DNA of 64,000 nucleotides from Ptiloglossa arizonensis (Eukaryota; Arthropoda; Insecta; Hymenoptera; Colletidae): the NCBI RefSeq assembly GCF_051014685.1, contig NC_135053.1, forward strand, positions 992,001-1,056,000, read 5' to 3'. Shown one piece after another: positions 46,229-59,454 of the stretch. A program made the translations under genes and the position numbers. The notes below the pieces were generated by a model, which was not told the DNA's origin, searched no databases, and saw only the letters and a list, made by a program, of their open reading frames with translations. Positions within the stretch are counted from its first letter, which is position 1. The number at the start of each line of letters is the position of its first letter.

Positions 46229-48917
46229 TAAGTAGCAAAGTTCTTCTCGGATCGATTACCTCGATAGATGCACAGTTTCGAATACTTGCAGGAGTTTTCA
46301 GCTCCGTTCTCCTGCAACTATCGAGGTTTTTATTAATCGAACGGAACAGCGAGTGGCGGCATCTGTCGCTCGCGAGAGACGAAACAACGAGTTGTTGAAC
46401 GTTTACCATTATTCGATGCGACTCGTTCTTTGAACATTTTAATCCTATCGATCACTGCTCATTACAGTAACACGAATTGCGTGAAAACGTAACGAGTGAA
46501 ATAATTATCCAACATCGAAACCCATGCGCGCTGCGTATTACACGTTGAGCGTACAATACGAATAATGAGTACGTATATTATACAGGAAAACGTATATCGG
46601 AAGACCAACGTGTAACTTGTATCGTTCTTGAATAATTTCCAAAATTAATTAAAACTTCCCTCCTTTTTTCTACTACAGTATTTATAACCTAGGAAACGTA
46701 TCTTATACGTTTGTCCTTATTTTCTTTTCCTCGTCCCCCTTCCTCGTTCCTCGTTATTGTGTAAAAATCGCATTCTTGTTAAATTCTTTTCAGAGACAGT
46801 TACTTTGAGCTTTTCCTCCCTTCGAGAGAATACGGTATCGTTTCCTTCTAAATGTATATTATCTCGGTAGAAATCGAAACGTATCATTATCGTAGCTACA
46901 ATCGTTTCCTCCCGTAATTAAGAAGAGCCAGATGGGTCGAAAACGTTGAAGAAATTGATATTGAAATGTTCGAATCGACGCGTAACACACCGCGCAACAT
47001 TTATTCCCGTACAGACACGAATCATCGTCGTTTACGTTGTATAGAAAAATACTCCGTCTCCTCGTCCAGATGTCCTCTTTGGTCGAGTGTCCAAATCGTC
47101 CAAAGAACCGAATGGTACCGCGTCTCCAATTGTACGAGTGCTCGTTGTCATTTTCGAGCTCGTTTTATCGAAACGGCGAAACAAGACGCGGGAAGAACGC
47201 GTAGGGAACCGCGATAGGCGTGACTGAAACAAAAGAATCGCGATAAGGTGGTACGCGGGGCGCGAAACGAGAAACGTGCCGCCCATCCCGGAAAGAGAAA
47301 AGGGAAGCTCGCGAGACGGCTGTTTTTCGGCGCGGATCGTTGATTAAGACGGCGCATAGAAGCGGAGAACTTTCCGGCATTGCGTCGCGTGTCTTCCGTC
47401 CGTGAGGGTCAAGGCCGACGACACGCGGAGACTTAGAATACGCATTTAGATTCTTGGCAAGAAGCTAACGCGTCGTCTCGGCGTACCGAGCGGACCGCGA
47501 TCCTCCTGATCGACGAATACGGAACGATCGCAGTTTTCTCGCCAACCGACACCCCATTTTCCCACCGCTTTTCCTCTTTTACGCGTCCACCTCCTTCCCT
47601 ACGCCCTATTTTTCTTCTTTTTCTTCTTTTTCTCTCTTCTTCGATTCTACCACGCCCGGAGATCTTCGTTAAGATCCGCGTTCCAAGATTTCCCGTTCGC
47701 GATACTTTTTTAAATAATTCATCACTTTTTCGAACTTTACGAAATTCAATTCGAATACTAGCCCGTCCGCGTTTCGAGAAACGTTTTTCAAAATTAGAAA
47801 TTCGAACGGGATTTTTCCGAAAATTTCAAACAAATTGTATCACGTACCTTTGGAATCTTTACGTTTCGCGAACTGTTTCAATTTTCTAGAGATGCAGTTT
47901 CGAATTTACGAGAATTTCACTGCAAGAGTACTGTTCGAGTCACGGTCCAAGTTATTGAAAATCGCATTTCGAAACTTTACTCGAGAGTACGTTTCCGTTT
48001 AATTTGTAAACACGGAACAACGATGTCACGAATTCCGTCAATCGATGTACGTACTTGCTTCCTGGTTTTCCTTTTCTTTAGCTCGCGCAGTTCCTAACGT
48101 TCTTTTCGAATATTTACGATTCTTTTCGATCCAATGTCCGTTAATACGTTTCGAGATGACCTTGCGGAGATAGAAACTCCGAATGTTAACATACCGAATT
48201 CGAGTTACGTTGAATTCTAATATACTGCTCAAAATAGTAAGGGAATGCTCTCCGGGATGATTGAAGAAAGTTAAAAAAAATTTAACGTCGAAAAAACTAC
48301 CGTATTTTTAATATAATAATATTTCTACCGAATATCTAAAATATACGTACACGGTAAAAGAAACTTTGAGCATTATTCGAATAGATTTGTTTACAAATCG
48401 TGCGCTACAAATATTAAGCACGTAAGCACGCTTACGTAAAAGATAATGTTGTTATTTACATACTCGCGAACAAATTCCAATAAAGAATTAAAAATAATCA
48501 ATACATTCTCGTTCGAACGAATTGCGATGCGAATAAAAAGGACAATACATTCGTTGTTAACCGAGACAAATTTATTTATTTAAAATTACGTATATTTTCG
48601 AGTTTTATTCGAAATCGCATTCGTTCGAATTCTGCCGATAGCTGCCATAGCTGTTTCGAATTTTCGAAACGCGTGGATTTATCGGTGTCGTCCCTTCGAA
48701 GCATCAAAAAGACGTGAACTTAAGGCCCGAAAGTCCCCCAAAGGCAAGTGCTATATTCTTTTACAAGTATCTTCTTAATTATAACGAATCGATACGAAAC
48801 GATAGCGTAACTGTTCGTCGCCGACAAATAACCTACGTCCCGGCTCTCTTTTCATTTCTCGTTCGTCCATTCCCCGCGCTCTTTGCGAATCTTTAAAATT
48901 CCACCACGTCTGATACA
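46229..48917. other. Unique stretch, no gene recognised
   Basis: Positions 46960-47500 are GC-richer, with frames on both strands and no domains. The rest is AT-rich. Confidence 0.45.
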
Positions 48918-49310
48918 TAACTCAGAAACTGTGTGTAAAATATACAGAACTATAAGTTAGAAACAATGCGAAAGGAGATTGCAAATATGTAAAACCAGTT
49001 TTCTCAAATACGACTCATCGATTCCATTCCAATCGGCAGAGTGAATTTTTCGATTCGTCTTTATTTCACGGATAATAATTTATCGAAACGTATTCGAGTT
49101 GAAACTAACAGAGACGACCCATAGCGATCAAATTCCCCTTAACGCGTTACAAACGAACGTTTAAACCTTCGAAATCGTGTTATTATCACGGTGATAACAA
49201 CTCCGTTCGTAAATTATAAAATCTCGACATTTCGCGTAAATTTGGTACATTTTAAAATATTGTAAAATGGAAAATTTTGATTCAATTCTCATTTACCATT
49301 TTTGTCGAGT
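48918..49310 (+). repeat. Dispersed repeat K (copy 1)
   Basis: Direct-orientation homology to 61054-61420, with shared blocks CAGAGTKAATTTTTCGAT, TCTTTATYTCAYGGA, TAACAGAGAYR and CAAATTCCYYTTAACG. No coding. Class unknown. Confidence 0.75.
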
Positions 49311-50227
49311 ATCGATTTACATATTTATCATCATCGTTGTTATCGCTATCGAAATGAATATTGTCGCTGTCGTGTCAAAACGAATAGAAACGATTGGACG
49401 CGCGTAAATGTTCTCGACGAGTTTCGAAATGAAATACTAGGTGATGTAGAATTTCGCTGACAAAAGAGCGCGCCTCGAAGGTTTCCCGCGAAAACGTTAT
49501 CTCGCTTTGTTTCGCGATTCGTTGTCGTCGATAAAAGTACACCGTCGGTCTTTAATTAGTTTCGTTTCGATTCGCCGATATTTGAAAAGTCAAAGCCGGG
49601 CTCGTACCTCGAGGAAAACTCGAACCGCCCGGTAAAACGTTTCTCGAATACTTTGAAATCGACGTGCACTCGTTCGATCGACGTGCGGGTTACGCAAAGG
49701 TACACTGCAACAAAGAGAACATCGACAAATACTCGCGTTTCATTTACCAGACGCTGTCTCGGCGTAAGTGTAAATAATCGACACCGGGGGCTGGATGCAA
49801 ATAACTCGATTCCCATCCGTGGACACGGGGTGGCGAACGAGCCGAAGAAAAAGAGTCAGGAAACGGAGTATTAGTCGACGACAAACTGTGACATCGTTGT
49901 TCCGTATTCGTTGGTTGGTTAAGGAGATTCGCGCGGATAACAGTCGAGAGAATTAAAGAAAATTCAACTTGGAGAGGAATCGTTTGCGTCTTCTTGAAAA
50001 GCTTGTCGTTCTTACCTGCACAATGAATCGCATTGCGTATACACGAGAGTGCAAGTAGATGGCCAAACTTTAGAAGCGTACTCGTTGCGAGAATGGGAAA
50101 AAGTACGAATACGGCGTCCGGAAACCACGAGACTTGTTCGAATCAAAAATAACGATACATATTGTTCTGCTCGATGCGTAAAGGTAAAACTTGCACGACC
50201 TTTCGAGCATTTTATTTCTTTTTCCTC
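49311..50227. other. Unique stretch, no gene recognised
   Basis: No gene or repeat recognised. Confidence 0.5.
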
Positions 50228-50478
50228 TTAACCCTTTCGCCTACGATATCGCGCGAGGTTCGTGGTAAGAATATCGGGCCAAATGTAAGAACTACGGGTG
50301 AGCGTTGTTCGCGTTTATACGTTAAAATTTATTTTTTTGAAAATATCAGGAAGAGATCCTTACGTAATGTCTTAAAGAAGAACATTTAACGTTTATGTGG
50401 ACCGTGAGAGTCACGATTGACCTTGTTCTTGATTATGATACGCGTTACCGAAACTTGAATAGTTGGGCAAGGGGTTAA
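50228..50478. mobile_element. TTAA-type MITE (element F)
   Basis: The left end is TTAACCCTTTCGCC; the reverse complement of the right end is TTAACCCCTTGCCC. 251 bp, TTAA at both ends, no coding. Confidence 0.7.
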
Positions 50479-52722
50479 AGAACGTTTCGATTTGTTTTGG
50501 TATCCTAAATACAAAATTGTTTCTTTTAAATCGATACACAAAAACAAGGAGTATCGTCCAACGAAGAACGTAAAGTACAAGAATCTTAAATACAGAGAGT
50601 AAAGATACTTGTAAATAAAGTGTAGATAAATAGTTGGTTGTCGGTACGAGAGTGTATCTCCAGTTTACAACTGTACAAATTGAAAAATTAACTTTCCAGT
50701 CGCCTTGTAATTGGAAGAAAGTCGTTTCCAAACTCCTGTTCTTAGGACTGTTTTTTCATCATACGGTGAACGAAATACGCTCCTGTCAGAAAATATGAAT
50801 GTGGCTAAAAGAAAAAAAAATGGCTAAAATTTGAAAATTTTAGAAACTGGCTAATTTTCGACTTGTACCGTTCCTCGGCTTGGTCTACTTCGACCAACCT
50901 GATTTATAATGGTAAATACGCGAGCTATGGGCACAGAAACATATTTCGCGCAAACACGGTAACAAATGTATTTCTCGATAAACGTTTATAATTTCATTAC
51001 GACCTATTTATCACGAGCTGGTAATATCGTATAGTTATTGATTAACGAGTAATGGATTTACATTGGAATTATTTACCAATTTGTATGTAATTTAATTACC
51101 ATTTGTACTCTAGCGTGCATTTGTTGTTTCTGTGTGGAGGTAAACGGATATGAATGAAACTGAAAACTGGAAATGTGCTCTCCGCGTTTATTAGTATTTA
51201 TCTCTGATTTTTCCTTTAATTTCAATATCGAATACTTTATTTGACAACAATGCTCTCAAGATTTTGAACGTTTAATTGCTCGCCGCGTTAAAAACACGTT
51301 TCAACATTGTTCACGCGCTCTAAACGTTTTAAATACTCCGAATGATCACAAATATTTTAATATTCGTGCGTCTAAATGCACCGCAGTCGTTTTACAGTCT
51401 TGTCTCATTTTTTAAACGAACAAAATCGATTTTTGTAAAATCAAAGTCTTGAAAACATTTTCCGGAAATTTTAAGTCGAGTCTTGGATTTTTCGTTCAAC
51501 TTGTAACTACGATCTATAATTTTATCCCGCTACGTGACTCATTATTGGAACGTTTAAACTTTCAGAGTCAGTTTCGTACGAACTAAAAGCCAACCGATAA
51601 TCTCTATTTCGTGAAATATTAAAGACAAATGCTTCAAAATTTTGTTTACAATTGACCCAAAATTTGTCACATTTTTATCGCAAGTATTTCCACGGTAACT
51701 AAAATTGAACCGTTTCAATCGTTTCAGTTGGCAAACATCGTCGCGAAAATGACAAAAATATCCCCTTAGAGTACAAAAACGAGAAAGATCGCTTAACTTT
51801 TCGGATTGTATTCTCTTTTATTAAACAAGTACGAGAATACTGATATCGCATAGAGAATCATATCTTCGTTCTCTCGCGTTAAATTCGATTTACCTCTTCT
51901 CGTCTTTGAGGCTTTATGGAGGATATTTAACGCGCAAGACCGAAGGTTAAAATCACCGATTACAACTTTATTAAAACCCAAGGACCGGCACGCTTAATTA
52001 TCGTCGCATACCGCGAAAATACACGTGTACTCGAGCGGAGTTGCCACTACCGTGTTAAACTTGTTACCGGTATTTGGTAAACGCGTAAAAGTCACATTTT
52101 AGGTAACTGAAAGTTCCCAACTGGAAAGTTACCTAAAACAAGATCCCGTAGAAAGCCGATGAAAAGCGTGCAGCACGACGGCGAAATCTTCGTTCTCCTT
52201 TTAATCGTAAAACCAGACTTTCGATCGATCGATCGAGAGGCGAACGCGACTTTGAAAATTGCACGATTAAATACGTATCGAACGACCGCTATCGCCGAAA
52301 CGCTTTATCATCGTCGGTGCACGGTTACGGGAAATTAAACCGAAAGCGAAGCGGGTTTGAATTCACGTTGCCCGATGCTTCTCGCAAGAACCTCTTGTTC
52401 GACCACGTAGTCCGCTAGTTGCCGATAATAACCGTTTCAAGTCGAATCGTTACAGTCGAACGAAAGAATCGCCTCGAAAAATCGCGTCTCGATAAGCGAG
52501 ATTCCTCCCGAATTCTTTGGAAACTAGCAATGGAATCGAGAAACTTTGTCCGAACAAGAGTCTAGGAGAAAGGCTTGACAATTTCGGTTTCGAAAAAATG
52601 ATACACACCGATATCGAGAACAATGATCTTTGCGATCAATTTTACGTTTACGGTTGACAGTTTACTTTTTCCTCGATCGATTATTATTTATATTTCAAAG
52701 CGAAATAAGAATGTACGCTCCG
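50479..52722. other. AT-rich unique stretch, no gene recognised
   Basis: No gene or repeat recognised. Confidence 0.5.
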
Positions 52723-52905
52723 TTAACTCTGATCCGTTATTGGGGTCTCTTTCGACCCATCGCGGTCTCGCAATGTATCGTTGTAATTAAAGCTATTGTA
52801 ACAGACACGAGTACTTCCTCACTCGTCTCGTTGTATTATAAAATTGAAAATACGAATTTCACACATTCGGGACATTTCTTATCCAAATACGAACAAATTT
52901 TACCA
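52723..52905 (+). mobile_element. Dispersed repeat H (copy 1), TTAA-type end
   Basis: It begins TTAACTCTGATCCGTTATTG then GGGTCTCTTTCGACCC. Later it shares TTRTATTRTAAARTTGAAAA with copy 2 at 63260-63470. The GGGTC...GACCC palindrome near a TTAA end suggests a piggyBac-like MITE. The right end is not defined. Confidence 0.65.
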
Positions 52906-53804
52906 ATCTCCGACCAACGACTCGAATAAGTTCGAAATCGATTCAAATTAAGCGAGATAAGAATTATCCTACGGTGTTGCGATATTCTCAAAGTTGCTCG
53001 AAACACGCTGCGATCGATACGCGAGGACTCCTCGAAACTGTCTCGAATCGTCGAAAACACCGACGATAGCTTACGTAAACCAATGATCGTTTGGTCACTG
53101 TCACCGCGCACGTGCGCCGCGAGAAACACGACAAACGGTCGATGTTGCGTTACAATTTAAGGGTTCTCCCTTCTTGTTAGAGGAATATGCCTGTTTCGAT
53201 AAATGTGTACAGAACGTTGCGTTCGAAGGACGTCTATCGGCTAAGTTACGCCCGTGGATCGAGTGATCCTCCCCCCTGTGTACCTGTATCGTCCAACTCG
53301 TATCAAAAGGCTAGGAATATGGACGTCGTCTCCTTTCAATTCGCATAGATCGACACGCTAGTCCGGAAGGAAAGACAATGTTCTATTCGTGGAACGCTAA
53401 CTCCCGTTAAACGGAACTTGGATTCCTACGGGCGAAGCTGGAACGAGCGTGTCTTTTCTCGACTATTCACTGTACCTAATCGAGACGTTCGTTGAAGTTC
53501 GAGTAATGAAAGACTTGGCTCAACGTCGACGGAACGCAGTCGGTAACGATTGGACTCGAAAGTCCGGATTGAACGAACACTCGCCGCGAAGATGGCAAAA
53601 TCGACTGCTCCGGAGAAACACGAAAACGTTTTTCGAAGTTTCGGACAGCTCTGCGTTCTCGAGACGTCGACTCTCCTCGCAAGGGATGCGTCGATCTTCG
53701 TCTCGATGTTCTTCCGAAACTTTTCTTGCGATTTTACACGCCTCGAAAAAATTGTTGGGGGAATGAGAATAATGGGAGAGTTCTTAACGCAAAGAGCTCT
53801 CTTC
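52906..53804. other. Unique stretch, no gene recognised
   Basis: No domain is visible in the overlapping frames on both strands. Confidence 0.5.
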
Positions 53805-54005
53805 TTGACATTTTACACGCAAATTGTATACAAACGGTTAATCGAGAGAGTGCAACGGAGATTCTTAAGATTTGCGTTTCACGAGCTACGTACACGTACG
53901 AACGTTTCTAATTACGACTGTAGCCAAGTCACGAGCACGCTGAATCTGAAATCACTCGAATTTCGTAGAACTGTAATATCACCGACTTATCTTTTTTGTT
54001 CGCAA
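53805..54005 (+). pseudogene. LINE reverse-transcriptase ORF, C-terminal fragment
   Basis: Within a plus-strand frame open from 53550 to 54143, residues about 86-152 read FYTQIVYKRLIERVQRRFLR, then FAFHELR, NYDCSQVTSTLNLKSLEFRR and TVISPTYLF. Jockey/I-group non-LTR retrotransposons carry, after the reverse-transcriptase fingers and palm, a segment of the form VWSPY....I.RIERVQ..FLR followed by Y..R...L.L.SLE.RR....TFLF. The match is specific to that segment. The YADD catalytic box and everything upstream are missing. The rest of the frame on either side is not recognisable, so this is a dead scrap, not a gene. Confidence 0.65.
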
Positions 54006-55666
54006 TTGAAGTTAAAGTATTTTAGTACGATGTGCTCGAAAACAATTTCCCAATGGAAAGGTACTGAGCAAAATTTACAAATATATCGTGTGTCGCCCTT
54101 CCTTTTGTTTGTGGCATTTTCGTCCTTCGTCATCAACGTTTGAGAATTAAAAGACAGCAATTGGAGTCTCCTGTTTTCGATGTGTTCGTATCGATCGAAA
54201 ACATTCCCTGCGATTTTATCGAACGAATCACCATTTGCGATTAGAGAGCGAAAATTAAACTCTTCGAGATTCGGCACGAACAACGAGAAATACGAAAACG
54301 TTTCTCGAAATTATAGAACGCGCAGAAATGGATGTAAGGAGTTACAAAGGAACTTGTAACCTTGCGCAAGGTGCATAGATCTTTGCGATCCTCTTCGAAA
54401 ACTTGAGCGATTTTAGAGACACGAAAGAAATCGCTCGCGATCGGAAGAGCAAAGTTTCAAACGACTCTTCGAGATTCCGTACGTTCTTCGTAAAAGAACG
54501 CAACCGATTACCGTTTCTCCGTCCTCCGTTCCGATTCGTTCCACGAATCTCTAAAATCAACGTCTCCGTACCGACGGTCCACGAGGACGTAATCCGAGCG
54601 TTCTGTTCTTTTCGTCTATCCGGTAGAAGGCATGCGTTCGAGTGGCGCGCCACCAGAAATCGGATTATCTCGGCGATCGGAAGTTTAACGCTTCCGTAAT
54701 TCGTTGAATTACCTACTTCGGTGTGTTACTCCATAAATTAATACGCCAGCGTCGCTCGACCATGCACAATGGAGCGTTATTCTACTGGAAGCCACTCCCG
54801 CGTCCATAAACAGCGTTCTATTCACCGGCACAAAGCCCATGCCGGGCGGAGCTTAGAAACCACTGTACTGGGGCCAATGTAACTCGTTTATTAAACGTCA
54901 ATTCCCTTTGATCGGACCATTGACACACGGTCGCTCTCGCGCGTCTAGCTACGGCCCCGCTCGATATATCGTTGTCCTCCGTCCGGATGAACGGTTTGTT
55001 GTAAATACATATATCGGAGACGATGTCGATGGAAAAAGAGACCGCGGGTCGACGGTCGTACCGGGTCGGGTCAATCCGGGCAAACAGGAAACGGGACTTA
55101 CGTCACAGTCTCCGGTACGACTCGGTCTACTTCGAACGCGTCGCGCAACGCGCAACGCGCAACGCGCCGCGCGCCAGTTTTCGCGATTTTCCGAATCCAA
55201 CGACCAGCCCCGAACCTGTCACGTGGCAACGTCCGAGCGAGGTTCAGGGCGAGACTTTTATCGGGGGGAGAGCGGAGGTACACGGGACCGCGACTGTGCG
55301 AGCTTTCGCTCCCACAGGTCTCCGAGAGAGAGCGAGGAAAAAGATTTTCGAGCGCGGTACACTCGGTAGCGTCGAGTTTCGATCGCAACGATAGCGCCGA
55401 GCTGGTAAACCCTCCTAGTATTTCTTTCGTTTTCTTCTTCTCGTCGAAGAGAAAACTCGTGCGTTCGCGAAATTGAATCGGCGACTTTTTCGTCAACGCG
55501 AGTTAACGAATAGCGCTAAATACAAACGGACACGAAACCTTCCAACTGGAACGTGACAATTGTTTCATCGTAAATGTATACAAATTTCCATCGGTTTATT
55601 TCGTTCGTCGATGCTCGTACCGCGGAGTAAAATCATTCTGCGAAAAATTTAATAGAAAATCCTGGT
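54006..55666. other. Unique stretch with GC-rich block
   Basis: Positions 54900-55400 are GC-rich, with a CGCGCAA heptamer run at 55143-55165 and overlapping frames on both strands. It is promoter-like in composition only. Confidence 0.45.
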
Positions 55667-56100
55667 AAATTATATCGAATACAAAATTCCAATTTTTTAT
55701 TGTAAAACGGACGGCGCGGTTCGCGGCCCGTTACACTATCGCGCGAATCACCGATACCGTAGCCCGAAAGAATTAAAACGAAAGTACGGTAGAAAATCGT
55801 AGCGATCGTATCGTTATAAAAACTTGTCATTTTTTCATTTTACACCGCGATACATTTGTCCGGTAACTTTTTTTAACGAACTACGCGATACGTGGTCCGT
55901 TACGCTATCGCGGAAATCACCGATGCGTGGCCCAAAAGTATCGAAACGAAAGTACGGTAAAAAATCGTAGTAATTATATCGATATAAAAAATTGTAATTT
56001 TTTCATTTTGTACACATGCGATACATTTGTCCGGCAAGTTTTCAAACGAACTGCGTGGTTCGTGGCCCATTACGCTATCGCGCAAATTACCGATACGCTC
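55667..56100. repeat. ~170-bp tandem repeat, about 2.5 units
   Basis: The word TTACRCTATCGCG occurs at 55731, 55900 and 56070 (spacing 169 and 170). It is accompanied by AATCACCGAT, GAAAGTACGGTAR AAAATCGTAG-type words and CGATACATTTGTCCGG. The first unit has an internal deletion. The 170-bp period is nucleosome-scale and typical of satellite monomers. Confidence 0.92.
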
Positions 56101-56850
56101 GTCCGCGTTTCGAAGAAGCGAACAACGAAGACGTTCGCTCGCGATACGACAATCGCGCGATCATAATAACGCGTACAGTATCTAGCCATGGAACGTCATT
56201 AAGTAGCATTATTTACACCGGGGCTATTGCCAGCTGCCCAAACATCTCGATGTACCAACAGGCGCGGTATTATCTAACGCGTTGCATAAAAATCGAAACA
56301 TTATTCAACGCCCGCCACGATAAAATAACGCTCGCGTTAATAAGCCTGCATCGTATATCGAGTAACTTTCACGCGTTAAACGAGCTATAGAAAGATGCGG
56401 GCTTAATTAAACGCGACTCTTGAAACGGTGTTGTAGTCGTGAGCCACGCGTTCAACGTTTCCTGGATCTAATTACAACGCGGAGACGACGAGGAGAACCC
56501 GTGACGCGAATTCGACGCGTTTTATACGATTCCAAATTATTGCAAGGTGTTCACAATTCCGTCGGTGGAACGTGTCTCGGTAACAATATCGTTGTTGCTA
56601 ATTGCTCCGTAGTATAGGCGACAATTTTCCATTTGCCGGAGACGTACCACAGGGAGCCGATACGTTGACGAATGTAAGAAACGCGGGTCCGATTGGCTAC
56701 AGCACACTCCCACCACTTTCGATATTGGCCGATTTTGTCACCGCTACAAATGGGATTAAGTAACGAAGAGAGGGCATTGGTACAGCGAGACAGAACGAGA
56801 CGGAACGAAACGAGCGATACGACGAACTTCATTGGCGTAACCACGATGTA
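56101..56850. other. Unique stretch, no gene recognised
   Basis: Positions 56160-56420 are evenly composed, with a CAGCTG E-box and TTAATTAA. A possible regulatory block, unproven. Confidence 0.45.
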
Positions 56851-57534
56851 CGGTGGATCAAAAAAGTATTTGCACACTGTATTACGAGGATATCCTCGTT
56901 ACCGTACAAGTATGATTTTAACGAATGTTTGCGCGCATTTGAAGCACACCAGGTCGCACGTGACTTAATTTTTCCTCGACAAAATATCTTCTCGAGAGGA
57001 TCAAATTAACACTCGAAAATTCAACGTTTCTTCGTTGTTTTAATGCAATTCTTTCGAAGAATTTTTTTCACAGTTAAACGATAGAGCGATAAAAACTGAA
57101 TATTTCCTGTAAGAAAATTTTCGTTGTATCTCGCACGATTACGAAATTACAAAGAAAATGAGTCAAAGAAAAGTCGTTGTAAGCTCTTTGATCAATCTTT
57201 TACAGTGCCACTTTCTCTTCGATTTTTCAAATACAACTTCATAATAGTGTGAAATAGAACAAAACTTTTCATACGAAAAATGTTCGGCTCTTAATGTTCT
57301 ATCGTTCCGTTGTAAAAAAGTCCCAAAAAAAGTTGCAACAAAAATTGAAAAAAAAAACATTGCAACCTTCGAGACTCGATTTCAGCTTCTTGAAGAAATT
57401 TCCTGTGGACTACAGAATTTCTCTATAGACGCACTATAATGCTCCGCATGTGCACAAACTTTAATTAAAATCAGTCTTACAAATAAGAAGAATTCCCTTA
57501 TAACGGAGAGTGCGAATACTTTTTGGAACCACTG
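56851..57534 (+). mobile_element. Tc1/mariner-like non-autonomous element, 684 bp (copy 1)
   Basis: The left end is CGGTGGATCAAAAAAGTATT then TGCACAC. The reverse complement of the right end is CAGTGGTTCCAAAAAGTATT then CGCACTC. TA flanks both sides (56849-56850 and 57535-57536). The terminal homology extends inward for about 110 bp. No intact transposase is visible. The inverted copy lies at 59455-60143. Confidence 0.9.
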
Positions 57535-57922
57535 TACATTTAATTATACGTTGTAAAAATTTTACTTTCCAATATATTGAAAGAAACGATAATTTCGTAG
57601 GATTTTCCTGGTAAAAATAAATTATACGCGATCTCGCGTGCGTTGTTTTTAATTGACATTTAAAACTTTTTAATTACCGAAAATGATACGTAAGTTACGT
57701 TAGATATATTTTTATCGAAATAAACTCTACGATTTTCAGAAATCAGAATTTTTACGTTTTTTTGCGCTACCTTTGACGCTGTCTGCGCTTTCGTCGGAAT
57801 CTATGTAACTAAATTTATCACTGTATTCGATATCGAAAGTCAACTTTATCTTACAATAGTGAAACAAGAACGAATAAAGCAGAAAGCAACATCGAAATAA
57901 GGACAAAAATTAAAAGAAAAAC

Positions 57923-58080
57923 GAAACGTTAAATTAAATAATTAAATCGAGATTCACCCGGTTGACTGCTCGGGATAGCTGTCGCAAGCACTGAAATAAA
58001 GACAATCTAAAATAAAAACGAAACGTTAAATTAAATAATTAAATCGAGATACACCCGGTTGACTGCTCGGGATAACTGTT
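57923..58080. repeat. 97-bp tandem duplication
   Basis: GAAACGTTAAATTAAATAAT then TAAATCGAGA recurs at 57923 and 58020, followed each time by CACCCGGTTGACTGCTCGGG. The second unit diverges after about 60 bp. Confidence 0.93.
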
Positions 58081-59454
58081 CCAGACATTGTAACAATTTT
58101 AAAGAAATTGTTCGTTTCACTCTGTCGCGGAGTGTGCGACTCTTGTCGCACAATTTCCCGGAAGATTTTTCCGTCTTCGAGAGTGTGGAATTACACGTAA
58201 CCATAAACCGTCTCGAGTTTCCAAACAATCGATCCAACGTTCGACAGGAACACGAACTCGAATCTTCCGTGGCCAAATACTGAGATCAAATAGGGATAGA
58301 GAATGATAAATAAAATTCGAAGAAGTTCGTAACAGGGTTGGTAAAAATAATACGTAATAAAAAATAATAATACCCCCCACAGATATGGAAGTCCTACTAC
58401 TATGTCAACACGTGCCACTGGAAAGCTACAAGTGGGGACAGGCGGAGCGAACGAAACACCCTTCTTGCCCCTGTGTCGTCCCGCTCGTCAACTTACCAGC
58501 TCCCTATAATACCTACGTAGATTTCGAAGCTCATGGTCGTTTAGTTTACCGCTCGCAGAGATTACGAACACCGCCCAAGTTGCACATTACATTATTTTCG
58601 TACAATTTAGCGTACAAATTGAATTCTTTCGGTTCCCTGTTCGTTTAAAAATTCACGATTGGAGGTACAAGAAGGAGATAAAGGAGATGCTCGAAACGAC
58701 TAGCTCCCTCTGGTAGACACAAATCTATTCGAAGTTTTAACAATCGTTGTCGCTCCATTCTGGTAATTTCATTTTTAATGCAACGTTCTGCTGTTAGCAT
58801 TTTACGCGATACTCGAGTAAAGTAAACGATTATTTCGAAAACAAATCAGAACGATCTACCAAGGTACCGATAAAGTTATTCAGTCATTGGCACACAGTGG
58901 AACACACTGTATAAACAACGTAAGCTCTCAAGAAGAGCGGCAGTGTTCGATTTTTCGTGTAAGAATATAAATATAATACGTGTGGAATAAAATTTGTAAA
59001 CGTGTGTATCGTTCGAATAATAGTTAATTTTACTTATTTGCGCGAGAATGAAATACCTATTCGCCCTTGAATCTCTTTCTCTTGTACAAATACCGTCTCA
59101 AATTTCTGCCACCGATTATCTTTTCGATGGAACAGACACGAAAAGTAACCTTGAATAAATTTTAAAATACTTTTAATAACCAACCCCCCTCCACAGTCCA
59201 GGTGAATTAAATCTTACTCCGAAAATCGAATTCTACGATGCGAAGAAACAAGTAGAAACAGTTGGCTGTGAATCGGTAACATCCCGATCTAGAATATCGA
59301 CGTAAGTACGTGTACGGGCATGTGTATGCGTGTGTTTGCGTGGACGAACGGTGCGAGTGCAAGCGATACGTAACCATTTCATAAGAATAACCTGTATTGT
59401 AAACACGTGCGTACAGAACCGTAATAAGCGGGTAAAGAGAAATAAGTTAATATA
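58081..59454. other. Unique stretch, no gene recognised
   Basis: No gene or repeat recognised. Confidence 0.5.

Noticed and set aside
57163..57360. Coding remnant in Tc1-like copy 1 (FEKSKRKWHC)
   Set aside because: The equivalent stretch of copy 2 keeps the nucleotides but not a useful frame, and no DDE or HTH motif is seen.
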